From Agathobacter ruminis (GTDB taxonomy: Bacteria > Bacillota > Clostridia > Lachnospirales > Lachnospiraceae), in contig NZ_PDYG01000015.1 in the NCBI RefSeq assembly GCF_002735305.1, positions 1-49,986 on the forward strand: a stretch of 49,986 nucleotides of DNA, given 5' to 3'. The notes below the pieces were generated by a model. It ran no database searches. It was not told the DNA's origin and worked only from the letters and a program-made list of their open reading frames with translations. Position numbers and translations under genes: made by a program. This document shows, piece by piece, positions 1 through 9,345 of this stretch; the first letter of the stretch is position 1; every line of letters starts with the position of its first letter.

Positions 1-239
1 TACGGTTTTGGATGTACGGATACCTGCGTAATTGTAGGTATAGGATATGTCATGATCTGATCATTGACGCGAATTAACTCATCAGATGCATTATAACAAT
101 AGGACTGTAATAAGTCATCATTTAATGATACTGAAAGAATATTTTTCTTCGCATCATAGCTGTATCGCATAAGAAAGCATGTTGCTTGCAACATGCTCGC
201 GCCGAGCACGGTTTTCCTATCGCGCGAGTGCGCATCCAT
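1..239 (-). pseudogene. Truncated YD/RHS-repeat-like reading frame, runs off left edge
   Basis: On the minus strand a frame stays open from an ATG at 239 to the window edge. The part from the in-frame ATG at 170 onwards reads like YD/RHS repeat protein: a YSYDAKKNI stretch followed by YCYNASDELIRVND, close to the Y-x-YD-x-x-GN and LIR-x-N pattern of RHS repeats. The first 23 codons lie over a palindromic element (176-228) and are probably not real coding sequence. This suggests an internal or orphan RHS fragment whose 5' part is gone. No ribosome binding site supports either ATG. The identification rests on about 55 residues, so it is tentative. Confidence 0.35.
176..228. repeat. Composite palindromic element (two stems)
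   Basis: Two adjacent inverted repeats: 176-185 pairs with 188-197 (10 bp, TT centre), and CTCGCGC at 196-202 pairs with GCGCGAG at 222-228. It is GC-rich compared with its surroundings and sits beside a truncated gene, as expected for a dispersed intergenic repeat. No second copy is visible in this window. Confidence 0.5.
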
Positions 240-247
240 TGCGGAGC

Positions 248-297
248 GATTTTTATGATATTGGGATTTCGGAGAAATCTCCTATATCATAAAAATC
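248..297. repeat. 50-bp imperfect hairpin with perfect 14-bp arms
   Basis: GATTTTTATGATAT at 248-261 is exactly repeated in inverse at 284-297. The interior also has self-complementary GATTT and AAATC blocks. There is no adjacent T-run making it a clean terminator for the gene ending at 382. It may belong to the same repeat element as 176-228. Confidence 0.55.
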
Positions 298-381
298 CCT
301 CCTTACTGAACCCTTTTGATGTCCAGTAAAGAGGGTTGATATCACACTTCTCAGAAGCTTTTTATACATTCAAATTTGCCA

Positions 382-1455
382 CTAATTTGCTTTCGGTTCT
401 TCCGGTCGCATACCGCCGGGACCTCCATTTCCATCTCCATTTGGGAATCTGCCTTCACCTCCATTTTGGGCGCCGTCCGGTCCACCGAACGACTGGTTTG
501 TGATGGTATTGGTCTCTGTTCCGTTTTCGATGATGGTTCCGCCTGTTACCTTTGCCTCCCCATCATAATCAAACGTGGACTGACCTGTTATATCAATGGT
601 TCCTCCATTCACATAAATATTGCCGTTTGAATCGATTCCGTCCGTATCTCCGGCTCCCATTGTGATTTTCAAAGAACCATCATTGATTTCCACGGTTGGC
701 GTATAGGCAGATGACTTCTGAGATGCATTGATGCCATCATCCGATGCGTTGATGGTAATATCACCACCATTGATTTTGATATAGGTTCCTTCCACGCATT
801 CAGCTGCTGTCAAATCAACTGTTCCTCCATCAATTTCGACCGTGGTTGTCGCGTGAATGCCATCATCCTCTGCCGTAATATTGACAGCGCCGCCGCTCAC
901 AGATACTGATCCCACAGTATCATCATCATTGTCCTCTGCATGCAGACCATCTTTGGAAGCCGTGATATTGATAGAGCCGCCGGTAATATTCAGACTGTCT
1001 TTGACAGATATGCCGTGGCTCGCTGATGTGATTGTTAAGGTTCCATCTCCATTGAGCTCCAGGTCATCCTCTGAATAGATGGCAGCATCGAGCTGATCAT
1101 TTTCTTCGGATACCTGCAGACTATTTTGGGTGTCGGTTGTTGTAATAGATACTTTGTCCGCAGACGCAACATATACTGCCGGAGCCTCGTCGTTTACGAT
1201 GCTCACCGAATCCAATACCAATTCCACCTCATCAGTTTCATCTGCTTTTATGGTGATCGTTACATTTTTTGCCTCTCCGGTAAACTCATAGGTTCCTGCG
1301 GATGTGATGGTGATATCTTCTCCATCCTGTAATGTATATGACTGCTGCGACTCGCTGATGGTGGTGCTTTCGGTTGATTCCTGCTTACCGGTACATGCAG
1401 TTAATGTGCAAAGCAGCAGCACACTTGCCAAAATCATTGTGCGTTTTTTCATCAT
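382..1455 (-). CDS. Carbohydrate-binding beta-helix lipoprotein (Cthe_2159-like)
   Basis: A 357-residue exported protein. The N-terminus is a lipoprotein signal peptide (lipobox LTAC, Cys about residue 21). The rest is a long series of short repeats of the type DGIHA / DGTVDLTA / GGDITINASDDGI, typical of the right-handed beta-helix Cthe_2159 family (Pfam carbohydrate-binding domain, formerly DUF4353), whose founding member binds acidic polysaccharide. The C-terminus is Gly/Asn/Pro-rich. A strong AGGAGG overlaps the stop codon of the upstream DUF4956 gene nine bases away, so the genes are coupled. ATG at 1455 or 1452 is possible; spacing slightly favours 1452. Expected location is the outer face of the membrane. 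Ligand specificity is unknown. Confidence 0.75.
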   Translation of the reverse strand: MMKKRTMILASVLLLCTLTACTGKQESTESTTISESQQSYTLQDGEDITITSAGTYEFTGEAKNVTITIKADETDEVELVLDSVSIVNDEAPAVYVASADKVSITTTDTQNSLQVSEENDQLDAAIYSEDDLELNGDGTLTITSASHGISVKDSLNITGGSINITASKDGLHAEDNDDDTVGSVSVSGGAVNITAEDDGIHATTTVEIDGGTVDLTAAECVEGTYIKINGGDITINASDDGINASQKSSAYTPTVEINDGSLKITMGAGDTDGIDSNGNIYVNGGTIDITGQSTFDYDGEAKVTGGTIIENGTETNTITNQSFGGPDGAQNGGEGRFPNGDGNGGPGGMRPEEPKAN

Positions 1456-1464
1456 TCTTTCCTC

Positions 1465-2145
1465 CTATAGACTATCTGTGTTCTCAATCTTTCTACCAAG
1501 GCTGATATCAAGATTGCCATTTCTGGTTCGTATCGCGTCAAGAAAATCCTTTGTCGACATATTTGCCTTTGGCACGACGCTGAGTGTCAATTTATATAAG
1601 CTGCCCATGTTGCTGGTCTTTACTTCCTCATATTGATAGCTTACGAGATATTGTTCAAAGATATCTTCAAATTTGCCCTCATAATCCAGATTTTCCGGAA
1701 CTGTAATGCGAAGGGTGCGTACAGTCTCATTGCCTGTATACCACTTTGTCATATGCATCATCCAATGGATTCCGGAAATGATAATTGTAAATACTGCTGC
1801 AATTCCGACATATCCCATTCCGGTCGCCAATCCCACAGCCATCGCCAGGAAAATTCCTGTGATTTCCTGTCCGCGTCCCGGCGTAGAACGAAATCTGACA
1901 AGACTAAATGCGCCGGCCACTGCAACACCTGTACCGATATTGCCATTTACCAGTATGATCACCAATTCCACGATTGCCGGAAGCAGCACCAGCGTAATCA
2001 CCAGGCTCTTCGAGCATCGATTCCTGATCCCAAACGAGAATGCTATCACAAGGCCGCACAACAATGCGACAATTGTCGAAACAAAAAATTCTCCCCCTGT
2101 AAAAGTCCCATCTGATATTATTGAAGAAAATAACAAATTAAACAT
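1465..2145 (-). CDS. DUF4956 domain membrane protein
   Basis: A 226-residue protein with about four hydrophobic segments in its first 130 residues (roughly 10-32, 42-62, 68-100, 105-128), then a soluble C-terminal half. It contains the GAFSLVRFRSTPG motif that I associate with DUF4956 proteins, which commonly sit beside VTC-type polyphosphate polymerase genes. Its start overlaps the end of the VTC gene by eight bases, and its stop codon is part of the Shine-Dalgarno of the next gene, so the three are translated as one unit. The function is unknown. A membrane partner of the polymerase, or a transporter for its product, is an inference from position only. Confidence 0.8.
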   Translation of the reverse strand: MFNLLFSSIISDGTFTGGEFFVSTIVALLCGLVIAFSFGIRNRCSKSLVITLVLLPAIVELVIILVNGNIGTGVAVAGAFSLVRFRSTPGRGQEITGIFLAMAVGLATGMGYVGIAAVFTIIISGIHWMMHMTKWYTGNETVRTLRITVPENLDYEGKFEDIFEQYLVSYQYEEVKTSNMGSLYKLTLSVVPKANMSTKDFLDAIRTRNGNLDISLGRKIENTDSL

Positions 2146-2857
2146 ATCCTACCAATCCTTTCTTTTTACTAATCATAGCCTCATATCCTCTTCCGTATTT
2201 TGAAAATGAATTTGGAAAAATGGATAATTCGGCGAGCTTGCGTGCCAATTTTTGCGGCAGCGCATCCTTAACTTTGATTTCCATCAAATGACATCCATCC
2301 GCCAGAATCTGATTTCCTCTCTCCTGCTCTCTGAGATCCAGGCAATCCGTACTCCAGGTAATCTTCGTGTCAAAAGTGACTCGAAAACCGGGATCATCAA
2401 TTCCTGCCATTGCAATGCGATCATATCCGATTCGCATCGCCGGCCTGAGGTTTCGATACATCTGAAGAAATCCTGCAATTTCCTGCGAAATCTGTGAGTC
2501 ATCGATTGGCTGTCCTTTGCCGATCAGATAACGAAATGTATGATCGTAATCACCGGATACGCGTCTCTTGTATACTATCCCGTCATACTTTTTCTTTATC
2601 TCTATAAATGAGTTTGTTTCCCCATTTGTATCTCCATAAGTGCGAAGCCTTAGCTTTTCTTTGTAAATCGGTTTTTCCAGTGAGGTACGAATCAACCGGT
2701 AATCCGGGGTATCAAAATAAATATTTTGGATTCTTGTCTTTCCGTATTGATCAACGCTTGCCATCTCCTGCATAAACGGAAATAGCTGTTCATACTGTTC
2801 CCCGGATAAGAGGTATTTGATTTCTTTTCGCTTAAAAGTTTCAATATATTCAGCCAT
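2138..2857 (-). CDS. Polyphosphate polymerase (VTC) domain protein
   Basis: A 239-residue soluble protein with the VTC/CYTH-type tunnel fold signature. Visible elements are the N-terminal RKEIKYL, YFDTPDY (about 47-53), the basic strands KLRLRTYG (about 68-75) and FIEIKKKYDGIVYKRR (about 84-99), the acidic MEIKVK (about 192-197) and the C-terminal SFSKYGRGYE with the conserved lysine. In yeast Vtc4 these basic strands bind triphosphate and polyphosphate. The SD AAAGGAGG precedes ATG 2857. First gene of a three-gene operon with DUF4956 and a beta-helix lipoprotein. Making polyphosphate from nucleotide is the family expectation but is untested here. Confidence 0.8.
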   Translation of the reverse strand: MAEYIETFKRKEIKYLLSGEQYEQLFPFMQEMASVDQYGKTRIQNIYFDTPDYRLIRTSLEKPIYKEKLRLRTYGDTNGETNSFIEIKKKYDGIVYKRRVSGDYDHTFRYLIGKGQPIDDSQISQEIAGFLQMYRNLRPAMRIGYDRIAMAGIDDPGFRVTFDTKITWSTDCLDLREQERGNQILADGCHLMEIKVKDALPQKLARKLAELSIFPNSFSKYGRGYEAMISKKKGLVGYV

Positions 2858-2881
2858 ATGTGCCTCCTTTCCTGATGCATT

Positions 2882-2910
2882 TCTTATCTTGATGCAATCA
2901 TACCGGTCAA
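2882..2910 (-). promoter_or_regulatory. Candidate promoter for the VTC operon
   Basis: On the minus strand TTGACC (2905-2910) lies 16-18 bases ahead of a weak ATAAGA-like -10. It falls between the upstream terminator (2931-2963) and the SD of the VTC gene, so some promoter is needed here. The -10 is poor. Confidence 0.4.
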
Positions 2911-2930
2911 ACCTTAAATGAATATTAAAA

Positions 2931-2963
2931 AAAGAGGTTAAATGAAATATTTAACCTCTTTTG
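2931..2963 (-). terminator. Rho-independent terminator after the histidine kinase
   Basis: Minus-strand reading gives AAAGAGGTTAAA, a short loop, TTTAACCTCTTT and then seven Ts. It closes the LRR protein-regulator-kinase operon and separates it from the VTC operon. Confidence 0.9.
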
Positions 2964-2972
2964 AAATCTTCA

Positions 2973-4154
2973 TTATTTAAATTCCACGCAAAATGTCGTC
3001 GTGCGTGCTGTGCGATCTGATTCGGCACGAATCGTTCCGCCATGATTCTGCACAATTTTCTTTGCAATTGCAAGACCCAGACCATATCGATTCTCATTCC
3101 TGCTACGCGCCTGATCGGCACGATAGAATCGCTCAAAGATGTGCTGTTCCTCCCCTTGCTGAATCGGTTCTCCACAATTGATTATTTCTAGCATCGTTGA
3201 CGATTTCGCCCGATATAGGTTCAGCCGAATTGTACTATTCCTGTCACTATGTCTGATGGCATTGTCCATCAGGATACTGACAAGCTTCTCGATTTCTTCC
3301 CGGTTGCAATGCAGCCTGATAGATTCTGTAATCGCGGTTTCCACCGCCACCCCCTGCTCGAAGGCGACCGCTTCAAAGACCAATGCTGCTTTTTCGACAA
3401 TTCCGGACAAATTTTCATCCTGATAAGCAGCTTCTGTAATTCCATCTTCGAGCCGTGACAAATCCAATAACTCTGCAATGAGCTTCTTCATCCGCTCTGA
3501 TTCATATTTGATGTTTGCAATCAATTTCCTGTTTGTCGCATCTTCCGGCAGTTCATCCGCCGAAGCCATAATCACAGCAAGCGGTGTCTTCAGCTCATGA
3601 GAGGCATCAGCGATAAAATCTTTTTGTCTGTCAAAAGCTTCCCTTGCCGGTTTGGTAATCCATCCAGTCATGATTTTTGCAATCATGACAATCAGTAGCT
3701 CGATTACGACAAAGATTGCCAATGATTCTAACAGCACACGCCACAGTTTTTGGGCAACAACTGCGTCATTCGCAATGATAATGGAATTGTTGTTGCGATA
3801 ATGAAATGAGTAATTGCCCGCGTATAGATTCTCAATATGCACAGTATCACTCGGATACGCTGCCAGAATTGCTTCGGCAGCAGACTGTGCATCAAATGCG
3901 TCGTCAGGTTCTCCCATGGCAAATGTCCTTAGAATCGTACCTTCCGGAGTCAATTCCGCGACATAAATCTCATAATCCATGATCATCATATTTTCAAAGT
4001 CTCTGCCGCCTTTGTCCATGATAAAAAGATTGCGTTTGACATTCTCATATTCTCTTCGATAGCTGGTAACATTCATCACCGCCAATACCACTACAAGAAT
4101 CAATGTCAGTATCCCCAGAAGCGTCCAAAAGACCTTTCTATTCAGTGCCTTCAT
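2973..4154 (-). CDS. Two-component sensor histidine kinase
   Basis: 393 residues: TM1 about 9-30, an extracytoplasmic region of roughly 110 residues, TM2 about 142-165, then a HisKA domain with H186 in DASHELKTP as the phosphorylation site, and a HATPase_c domain with N-box LMDNAIRHS (N298) and G-box YGLGLA (357-362). The start overlaps the response regulator gene by 17 bases, so the two are a cognate pair. The extracellular region matches no sensor domain I recognise. The secreted LRR protein encoded just upstream in the same operon is a possible ligand-side partner (inference). Confidence 0.93.
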   Translation of the reverse strand: MKALNRKVFWTLLGILTLILVVVLAVMNVTSYRREYENVKRNLFIMDKGGRDFENMMIMDYEIYVAELTPEGTILRTFAMGEPDDAFDAQSAAEAILAAYPSDTVHIENLYAGNYSFHYRNNNSIIIANDAVVAQKLWRVLLESLAIFVVIELLIVMIAKIMTGWITKPAREAFDRQKDFIADASHELKTPLAVIMASADELPEDATNRKLIANIKYESERMKKLIAELLDLSRLEDGITEAAYQDENLSGIVEKAALVFEAVAFEQGVAVETAITESIRLHCNREEIEKLVSILMDNAIRHSDRNSTIRLNLYRAKSSTMLEIINCGEPIQQGEEQHIFERFYRADQARSRNENRYGLGLAIAKKIVQNHGGTIRAESDRTARTTTFCVEFK

Positions 4155-4827
4155 CCATTGTCTCCATTCGGTATCCCATATTGCGAATTGTCTTAATGGT
4201 TACATTTGCATCAATGCTCTTTAGCTTCTTTCTCACAAAGGAAAGATATGCCTCAAGATTATTGGACAAGGTATCACTGTCCGTTCCCCATACCCGGTCA
4301 AAAATCATTTCTTTTGAAAGGACACGGCTGTGATTGATCATAAAATATTCCAACAACTGGAATTCCTTATTGTTGATCTTGATTTGTTCGCCGGTACAAC
4401 TATTTTTGACAGCCGGTACCTGGTAATCCAAAATGAGATTGCCAAATTGTAATTCTTCTTTTGATATGGTCGCCACGCGCAACTGCGCATTGATTCTTGC
4501 CAAAAGCTCATCGATGTGAAAAGGCTTCGGTACATAATCATTGGCGCCCTCGGAGAATCCAAGAAGCTTATCCTCCAGCTCCCCTTTTGCCGTAAGCATG
4601 ATTACTTTTGATGCAATTCCCTCCGCGCGTATCTCCTTTAGAATTTCAATCCCATTCCTGTGTGGCAGCATAATATCCAGCAGAATCAGATCGTAGATTC
4701 CGGTGAGCGCCTGAAACAGTGCTTCCTCCCCATCTTCACAGACATCTACCAGATATCGTTCTTTTTTCAGCCGTTCCGCAATCAGCTCCGCCAATGCGGT
4801 TTCATCCTCAACCAGCAATATTCTCAT
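4138..4827 (-). CDS. OmpR/PhoB-family response regulator
   Basis: 229 residues: a receiver domain with the acidic pair ED at 7-8, phospho-acceptor D51 in LILLDIMLP and K in MLTAKG, then a winged-helix DNA-binding domain ending in FVRKKLKS and IRNMGYRM. It follows the LRR-protein stop by 16 bases with an SD (GGAG) inside that gap and overlaps the kinase gene, so all three are probably co-transcribed. It may autoregulate the operon, but no operator repeat is evident. Confidence 0.93.
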   Translation of the reverse strand: MRILLVEDETALAELIAERLKKERYLVDVCEDGEEALFQALTGIYDLILLDIMLPHRNGIEILKEIRAEGIASKVIMLTAKGELEDKLLGFSEGANDYVPKPFHIDELLARINAQLRVATISKEELQFGNLILDYQVPAVKNSCTGEQIKINNKEFQLLEYFMINHSRVLSKEMIFDRVWGTDSDTLSNNLEAYLSFVRKKLKSIDANVTIKTIRNMGYRMETMDEGTE

Positions 4828-4843
4828 CTTATCTTGGCTCCTG

Positions 4844-6697
4844 CTATTTTACAGTAATTGTTACAGGGAATGTCTTCTTTCCAATTGTTACATAAAGTGT
4901 TGCAACACCTTTGCCTTTGGCAGATACAACTCCTTTTTTATTTACAGTAAAAATCTTCGTATCGGAAGAACGATAGCTCACACGCTGCTTTGTTCCGGTC
5001 ACTTTGATTGCAAGCGACTTTCCGCTTTTTACGGTTGCGCTTGTGTAATTAATAACAGCTTTCTGATATCCGGTATGGTTGATTTGTTTATTGACCGATG
5101 ATGATTTGCTATTTGCTGTCTTGTATTTACTCCATTTACCACGGTGTGCTTTTCTGGCTTCCTTTGTATTTAATAAGAAGTTAGTCGTACGATAATCATA
5201 TCCTGTCATCGAGCGCAAATGATACCACTTGCCGCCGATTTTGACCTGAGACCATACAATCGTAGAAGTTCCTTGTCCAGCCTCCCGGATTTTTGAAGTC
5301 ACTGTATATGTTGCAATTCCATAATGTTTCATGATGACGCTAAACGCATCACAGAGGCCATATAAATTTGCCTTTCCTTTGACAAGGCATCCATCTGCAG
5401 TCGACTCAACCGGTGTGCCAAAAAACACTCCCCATTTGAGTTCCACATTCTGATCAAACCACTCGATGGTCGCGCAGGCTTTCTCATAATCCGACATCTC
5501 CGGCGTCACTGCATACTTGTAAATCAAATTCAAAACATTTTTCTTCGTACGCTTCACGACTGTAATTTTCTTGCTGTATTTTTTGCCATTATAGGTCACC
5601 ACGAGATTCGCGCTTCCGGCTTTCTTGCCTTTTACATAATAATTCTTTCCGCTGACAGCAAGCACGGATTTGTTAGAGCTTGTCACTTTAATATCATGTG
5701 CATTCAAAACAACAAAGTCAATACGACCACCGACAAATGTCTTTGGTGCTTTGCATACAATCTGTACTTTCGTAGAAGTACTTGTCTGCCAATGATTACG
5801 CAGTGCATCCTGTCTCGCATAAGAAGATTTCGGCGCCACAATGGTAATATTGTTGCCACGCTCCAAATCCCAAGCATCTTCTTCCACTCTTGTCTGATTG
5901 CCCGTGATAATCAGCTGATAAAATTTCTTACAACCGCTAAATGTCCATTCCGGAATTTTCTTTACACGCTTGCCAACTGTAACGCGCTCCAGCTTGATAC
6001 ATGACTGGAACACACTATCTCCAAGTGTCGTAACCGTATCAGGAATGGTCATTGTCTTCAAGCTCTTACAGTCGCAAAATGCCTGCTCGCCAATTGAGGT
6101 CAACGACTTTGGGAATTTGACCGTTTGCAAATTATGGCACGAATTGAATGCATAGTCCGGCAGAGAAGTGATTCCCTCCGGCAATTGAATCGTCTTTAAC
6201 TTAAAAGAACAAATGCTCCAACTTTTGGCAACTTTCTTACAACGGGCAATTGAAACATACTCTGCATTTTCCCACAACAATTCATCAAAGTTGTCAATCG
6301 CACCCTTGATGGTAACTTCTTTTAATGACTCAAAAATCGCATAATTAGCATTATTAAATGCAAAAAAATCTTTTTCTACATCACCTTCTATCACCAACTT
6401 GGTCAAGGTATGTCCATTGCTCTCATAGGTGATTTGTGTATCCGGATTAAGATATACAGAATAGACCTTCCCATCCGATGCGGTCACTGTCTTTGGAATC
6501 GTAAGCGTATTGCCGTTCAAATGAATTTCCGACAATACCATGTTGCCACTTTCGTCCAAAACATAAGTTGCATTTTCCGTCACAATGGTCGTCGGCAACG
6601 CATTCGCTTGTGTAACTGCAGGCTTCCACAGCATGACAAACACAAGAGCAAACAAAATACATACAAAACGCCCAATTCTCTTTTGATTTGTTTTCAT
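4844..6697 (-). CDS. Secreted LRR (BspA-type), Ig-like and transglutaminase-like protein
   Basis: 617 residues from ATG 6697, chosen because AGGAGAG sits just upstream and a Sec signal peptide (about 1-33, ending QANA) follows; the open frame extends further upstream without support. Order: BspA-type LRR_5 repeats about 90-280 (LPDYAFNSCHNLQTVKFP, IGEQAFCDCKSLKTMTIP), an Ig-like Big_2 segment about 318-382, a transglutaminase-like region about 395-510, and a second Big_2 segment 555-617. The transglutaminase Cys is present (C449 in YGLCDAF), but the usual His and Asp positions (HAWN and WYHVD in active members) read IVWSQV and WYHLR, so catalysis is doubtful. No cell-wall anchor is seen; attachment through the repeats is possible. 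Likely a surface adhesin or binding protein, in an operon with the two-component system. Confidence 0.85.
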   Translation of the reverse strand: MKTNQKRIGRFVCILFALVFVMLWKPAVTQANALPTTIVTENATYVLDESGNMVLSEIHLNGNTLTIPKTVTASDGKVYSVYLNPDTQITYESNGHTLTKLVIEGDVEKDFFAFNNANYAIFESLKEVTIKGAIDNFDELLWENAEYVSIARCKKVAKSWSICSFKLKTIQLPEGITSLPDYAFNSCHNLQTVKFPKSLTSIGEQAFCDCKSLKTMTIPDTVTTLGDSVFQSCIKLERVTVGKRVKKIPEWTFSGCKKFYQLIITGNQTRVEEDAWDLERGNNITIVAPKSSYARQDALRNHWQTSTSTKVQIVCKAPKTFVGGRIDFVVLNAHDIKVTSSNKSVLAVSGKNYYVKGKKAGSANLVVTYNGKKYSKKITVVKRTKKNVLNLIYKYAVTPEMSDYEKACATIEWFDQNVELKWGVFFGTPVESTADGCLVKGKANLYGLCDAFSVIMKHYGIATYTVTSKIREAGQGTSTIVWSQVKIGGKWYHLRSMTGYDYRTTNFLLNTKEARKAHRGKWSKYKTANSKSSSVNKQINHTGYQKAVINYTSATVKSGKSLAIKVTGTKQRVSYRSSDTKIFTVNKKGVVSAKGKGVATLYVTIGKKTFPVTITVK

Positions 6698-6745
6698 ATT
6701 CTCTCCTATCCGGTCACTGTTTTCATTTATGTGACCAACAAAAAG

Positions 6746-6775
6746 ATTATAGCACCATATTGAATGAATTGGCAA
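6746..6775 (-). promoter_or_regulatory. Promoter of the LRR protein operon
   Basis: Minus strand: -35 TTGCCA (6770-6775), 18-base spacer, extended -10 TGC-TATAAT (6746-6751). About 45 bases of leader precede the SD. Confidence 0.75.
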
Positions 6776-6783
6776 ACAAAATA

Positions 6784-6810
6784 GGACCTGTGAAATCCAT
6801 TCACAGGTCC
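6784..6810 (-). terminator. Terminator after gdhA
   Basis: A perfect 11-bp stem (GGACCTGTGAA with TTCACAGGTCC) and 5-base loop, followed on the minus strand by TATTTTGTTT. It lies just upstream of the LRR operon promoter. Confidence 0.85.
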
Positions 6811-6842
6811 CTGATATGACTGATTTGTTCGTGGCGCTTGAA

Positions 6843-8204
<1,362 letters not shown>

Positions 8205-8255
8205 TCATTCTCCTTTATCATTCTTGTTTTTAATTTTTCTTGTACGATAGTTAAT

Positions 8256-8284
8256 ATTCTAAAGCAAAATGCAAGATTAGACAA
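8256..8284 (-). promoter_or_regulatory. gdhA promoter
   Basis: Minus strand: -35 TTGTCT (8279-8284), 17-base spacer, -10 TAGAAT (8256-8261). The transcript would carry a leader of about 45 bases before the gdhA start. Confidence 0.75.
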
Positions 8285-8437
8285 CAAAAAATTCATTTTT
8301 CGCCTATTTTCCTAATTATTTTAAGTATTATCAGTCTATTTTTGAAAGTTTGCTTTATAATTTATGCGTTTTATAACTCCCGGTGTTATTTGACATAATC
8401 TGGAATTATAAAGCCTTATTTTTTAATTCAGTCGGGG

Positions 8438-8466
8438 TTGACAGTGCATATAAAATAAGTTAACCT
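8438..8466 (+). promoter_or_regulatory. Candidate promoter for the thiT riboswitch transcript
   Basis: TTGACA at 8438-8443, 17 bases, then TAACCT at 8461-8466. The -35 is perfect but the -10 is weak. The rest of the 8285-8437 gap is AT-rich and shows no gene. Confidence 0.5.
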
Positions 8467-8502
8467 ATTATTCGTTGATATTGAGTTATCAAAATATATT
8501 AC

Positions 8503-8572
8503 TGCTAGGGGTGCGTAAGCTGAGAAATACCCTTATTACTTGAACCGGATAATACCGGCGTAAGGAAGCAAT
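8503..8572 (+). promoter_or_regulatory. TPP (thiamine pyrophosphate) riboswitch, THI element
   Basis: Contains the conserved TPP aptamer parts in order: AGGGGTGC (8507-8514), GCTGAGA (8519-8525), the closing ACCC (8529-8532), TTGAACCGGAT (8540-8550) and GTAAGGAAGC (8560-8569). It lies upstream of a thiamine transporter gene, which fits exactly. Downstream, AAGGTA (8576-8581) can pair with TACCTT (8591-8596) ahead of the AGGAGG, so control could act on translation or through an alternative stem. No U-rich terminator is obvious. Confidence 0.95.
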
Positions 8573-8623
8573 CATAAGGTATCATCGATTTACCTTCCGG
8601 CAGTATGTTCAGGAGGTTTTTTT

Positions 8624-9307
8624 ATGTCATTTTTTATCAACACAGAAGACGGTTACTTCACACTAAAGACAGCCGGATTGACTGGACTGGTCATTGTATG
8701 CATTCTGGCGATTGCCATCGCAGCCATCATTGCTGCGCGCAAGCAAAAAGCCGGACCATTCAACACCCGCACGCTTGTCTTTGCAGGCATTTCACTGGCG
8801 CTTGCATTTTTGACCAGCTACATCAAGTTCGACTGGTTCATGGGCGGATCCATTACCTTATTCAGTATGTTCTTTATCTGTTATGTCGGATATCTGTATG
8901 GAGTATCTGTCGGATTTCTCACTGCGTTTGCCTACAGCATCCTGCAATTTATCCAGACCGGCAGCAGCTATTTCCTCAGTCCGTTTCAGATTTGCTGTGA
9001 TTACTTCTTTGCTTTTACCGCACTCGGCATCGCAGGATTCTGGTTTCGGAAGAAAAACGGTCTGCTCATCGGATATATTGTAGCATGTCTGGCAAGAGGT
9101 CTGTTCCATACCATCGGCGGATACATTTACTGGATGGATTACATGCCTGAATGGTTCCACACACATCACCTCGACAGTGTTTATTCGATTATCTACAATT
9201 ACAGCTACATCCTTGGAGAGATGGTGATCACCATCATTGTCCTGAGTATTCCTGCTGTCAAAAACGCACTGGCAAAAATCGCAGCTGATACAACCAGTCA
9301 GCAATAA
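8624..9307 (+). CDS. thiT: Energy-coupled thiamine transporter S-component
   Basis: A 227-residue integral membrane protein with about six hydrophobic segments, matching ThiT, the substrate-capture subunit of ECF-type vitamin transporters. The conserved C-terminal region is recognisable (GGYIYWMDYMP, about 165-175, then YSIIYNYSYILGEM). It binds thiamine outside and works with a shared EcfT/EcfA/EcfA' module, which is not in this window. The TPP riboswitch upstream independently supports the assignment. AGGAGG lies 7 bases before the ATG. It carries about 35 residues before the first clear family match. Confidence 0.95.
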   Translation: MSFFINTEDGYFTLKTAGLTGLVIVCILAIAIAAIIAARKQKAGPFNTRTLVFAGISLALAFLTSYIKFDWFMGGSITLFSMFFICYVGYLYGVSVGFLTAFAYSILQFIQTGSSYFLSPFQICCDYFFAFTALGIAGFWFRKKNGLLIGYIVACLARGLFHTIGGYIYWMDYMPEWFHTHHLDSVYSIIYNYSYILGEMVITIIVLSIPAVKNALAKIAADTTSQQ

Positions 9308-9309
9308 AA

Positions 9310-9341
9310 AAATCCTGCCGGATTTCCGGCAGGATTTTTTT
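9310..9341. terminator. Bidirectional terminator between thiT and hydA
   Basis: AAATCCTGCCGG, ATTT loop, CCGGCAGGATTT: a 12-bp perfect stem with A/T runs on both sides. It serves thiT on the plus strand and the hyd operon on the minus strand. Confidence 0.95.
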
Positions 9342-9345
9342 AATA

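Noticed and set aside
1304-1636. Plus-strand open frames over the minus-strand genes (many through the window)
   Set aside because: They mirror real genes, lack SDs, and show no recognisable domains.
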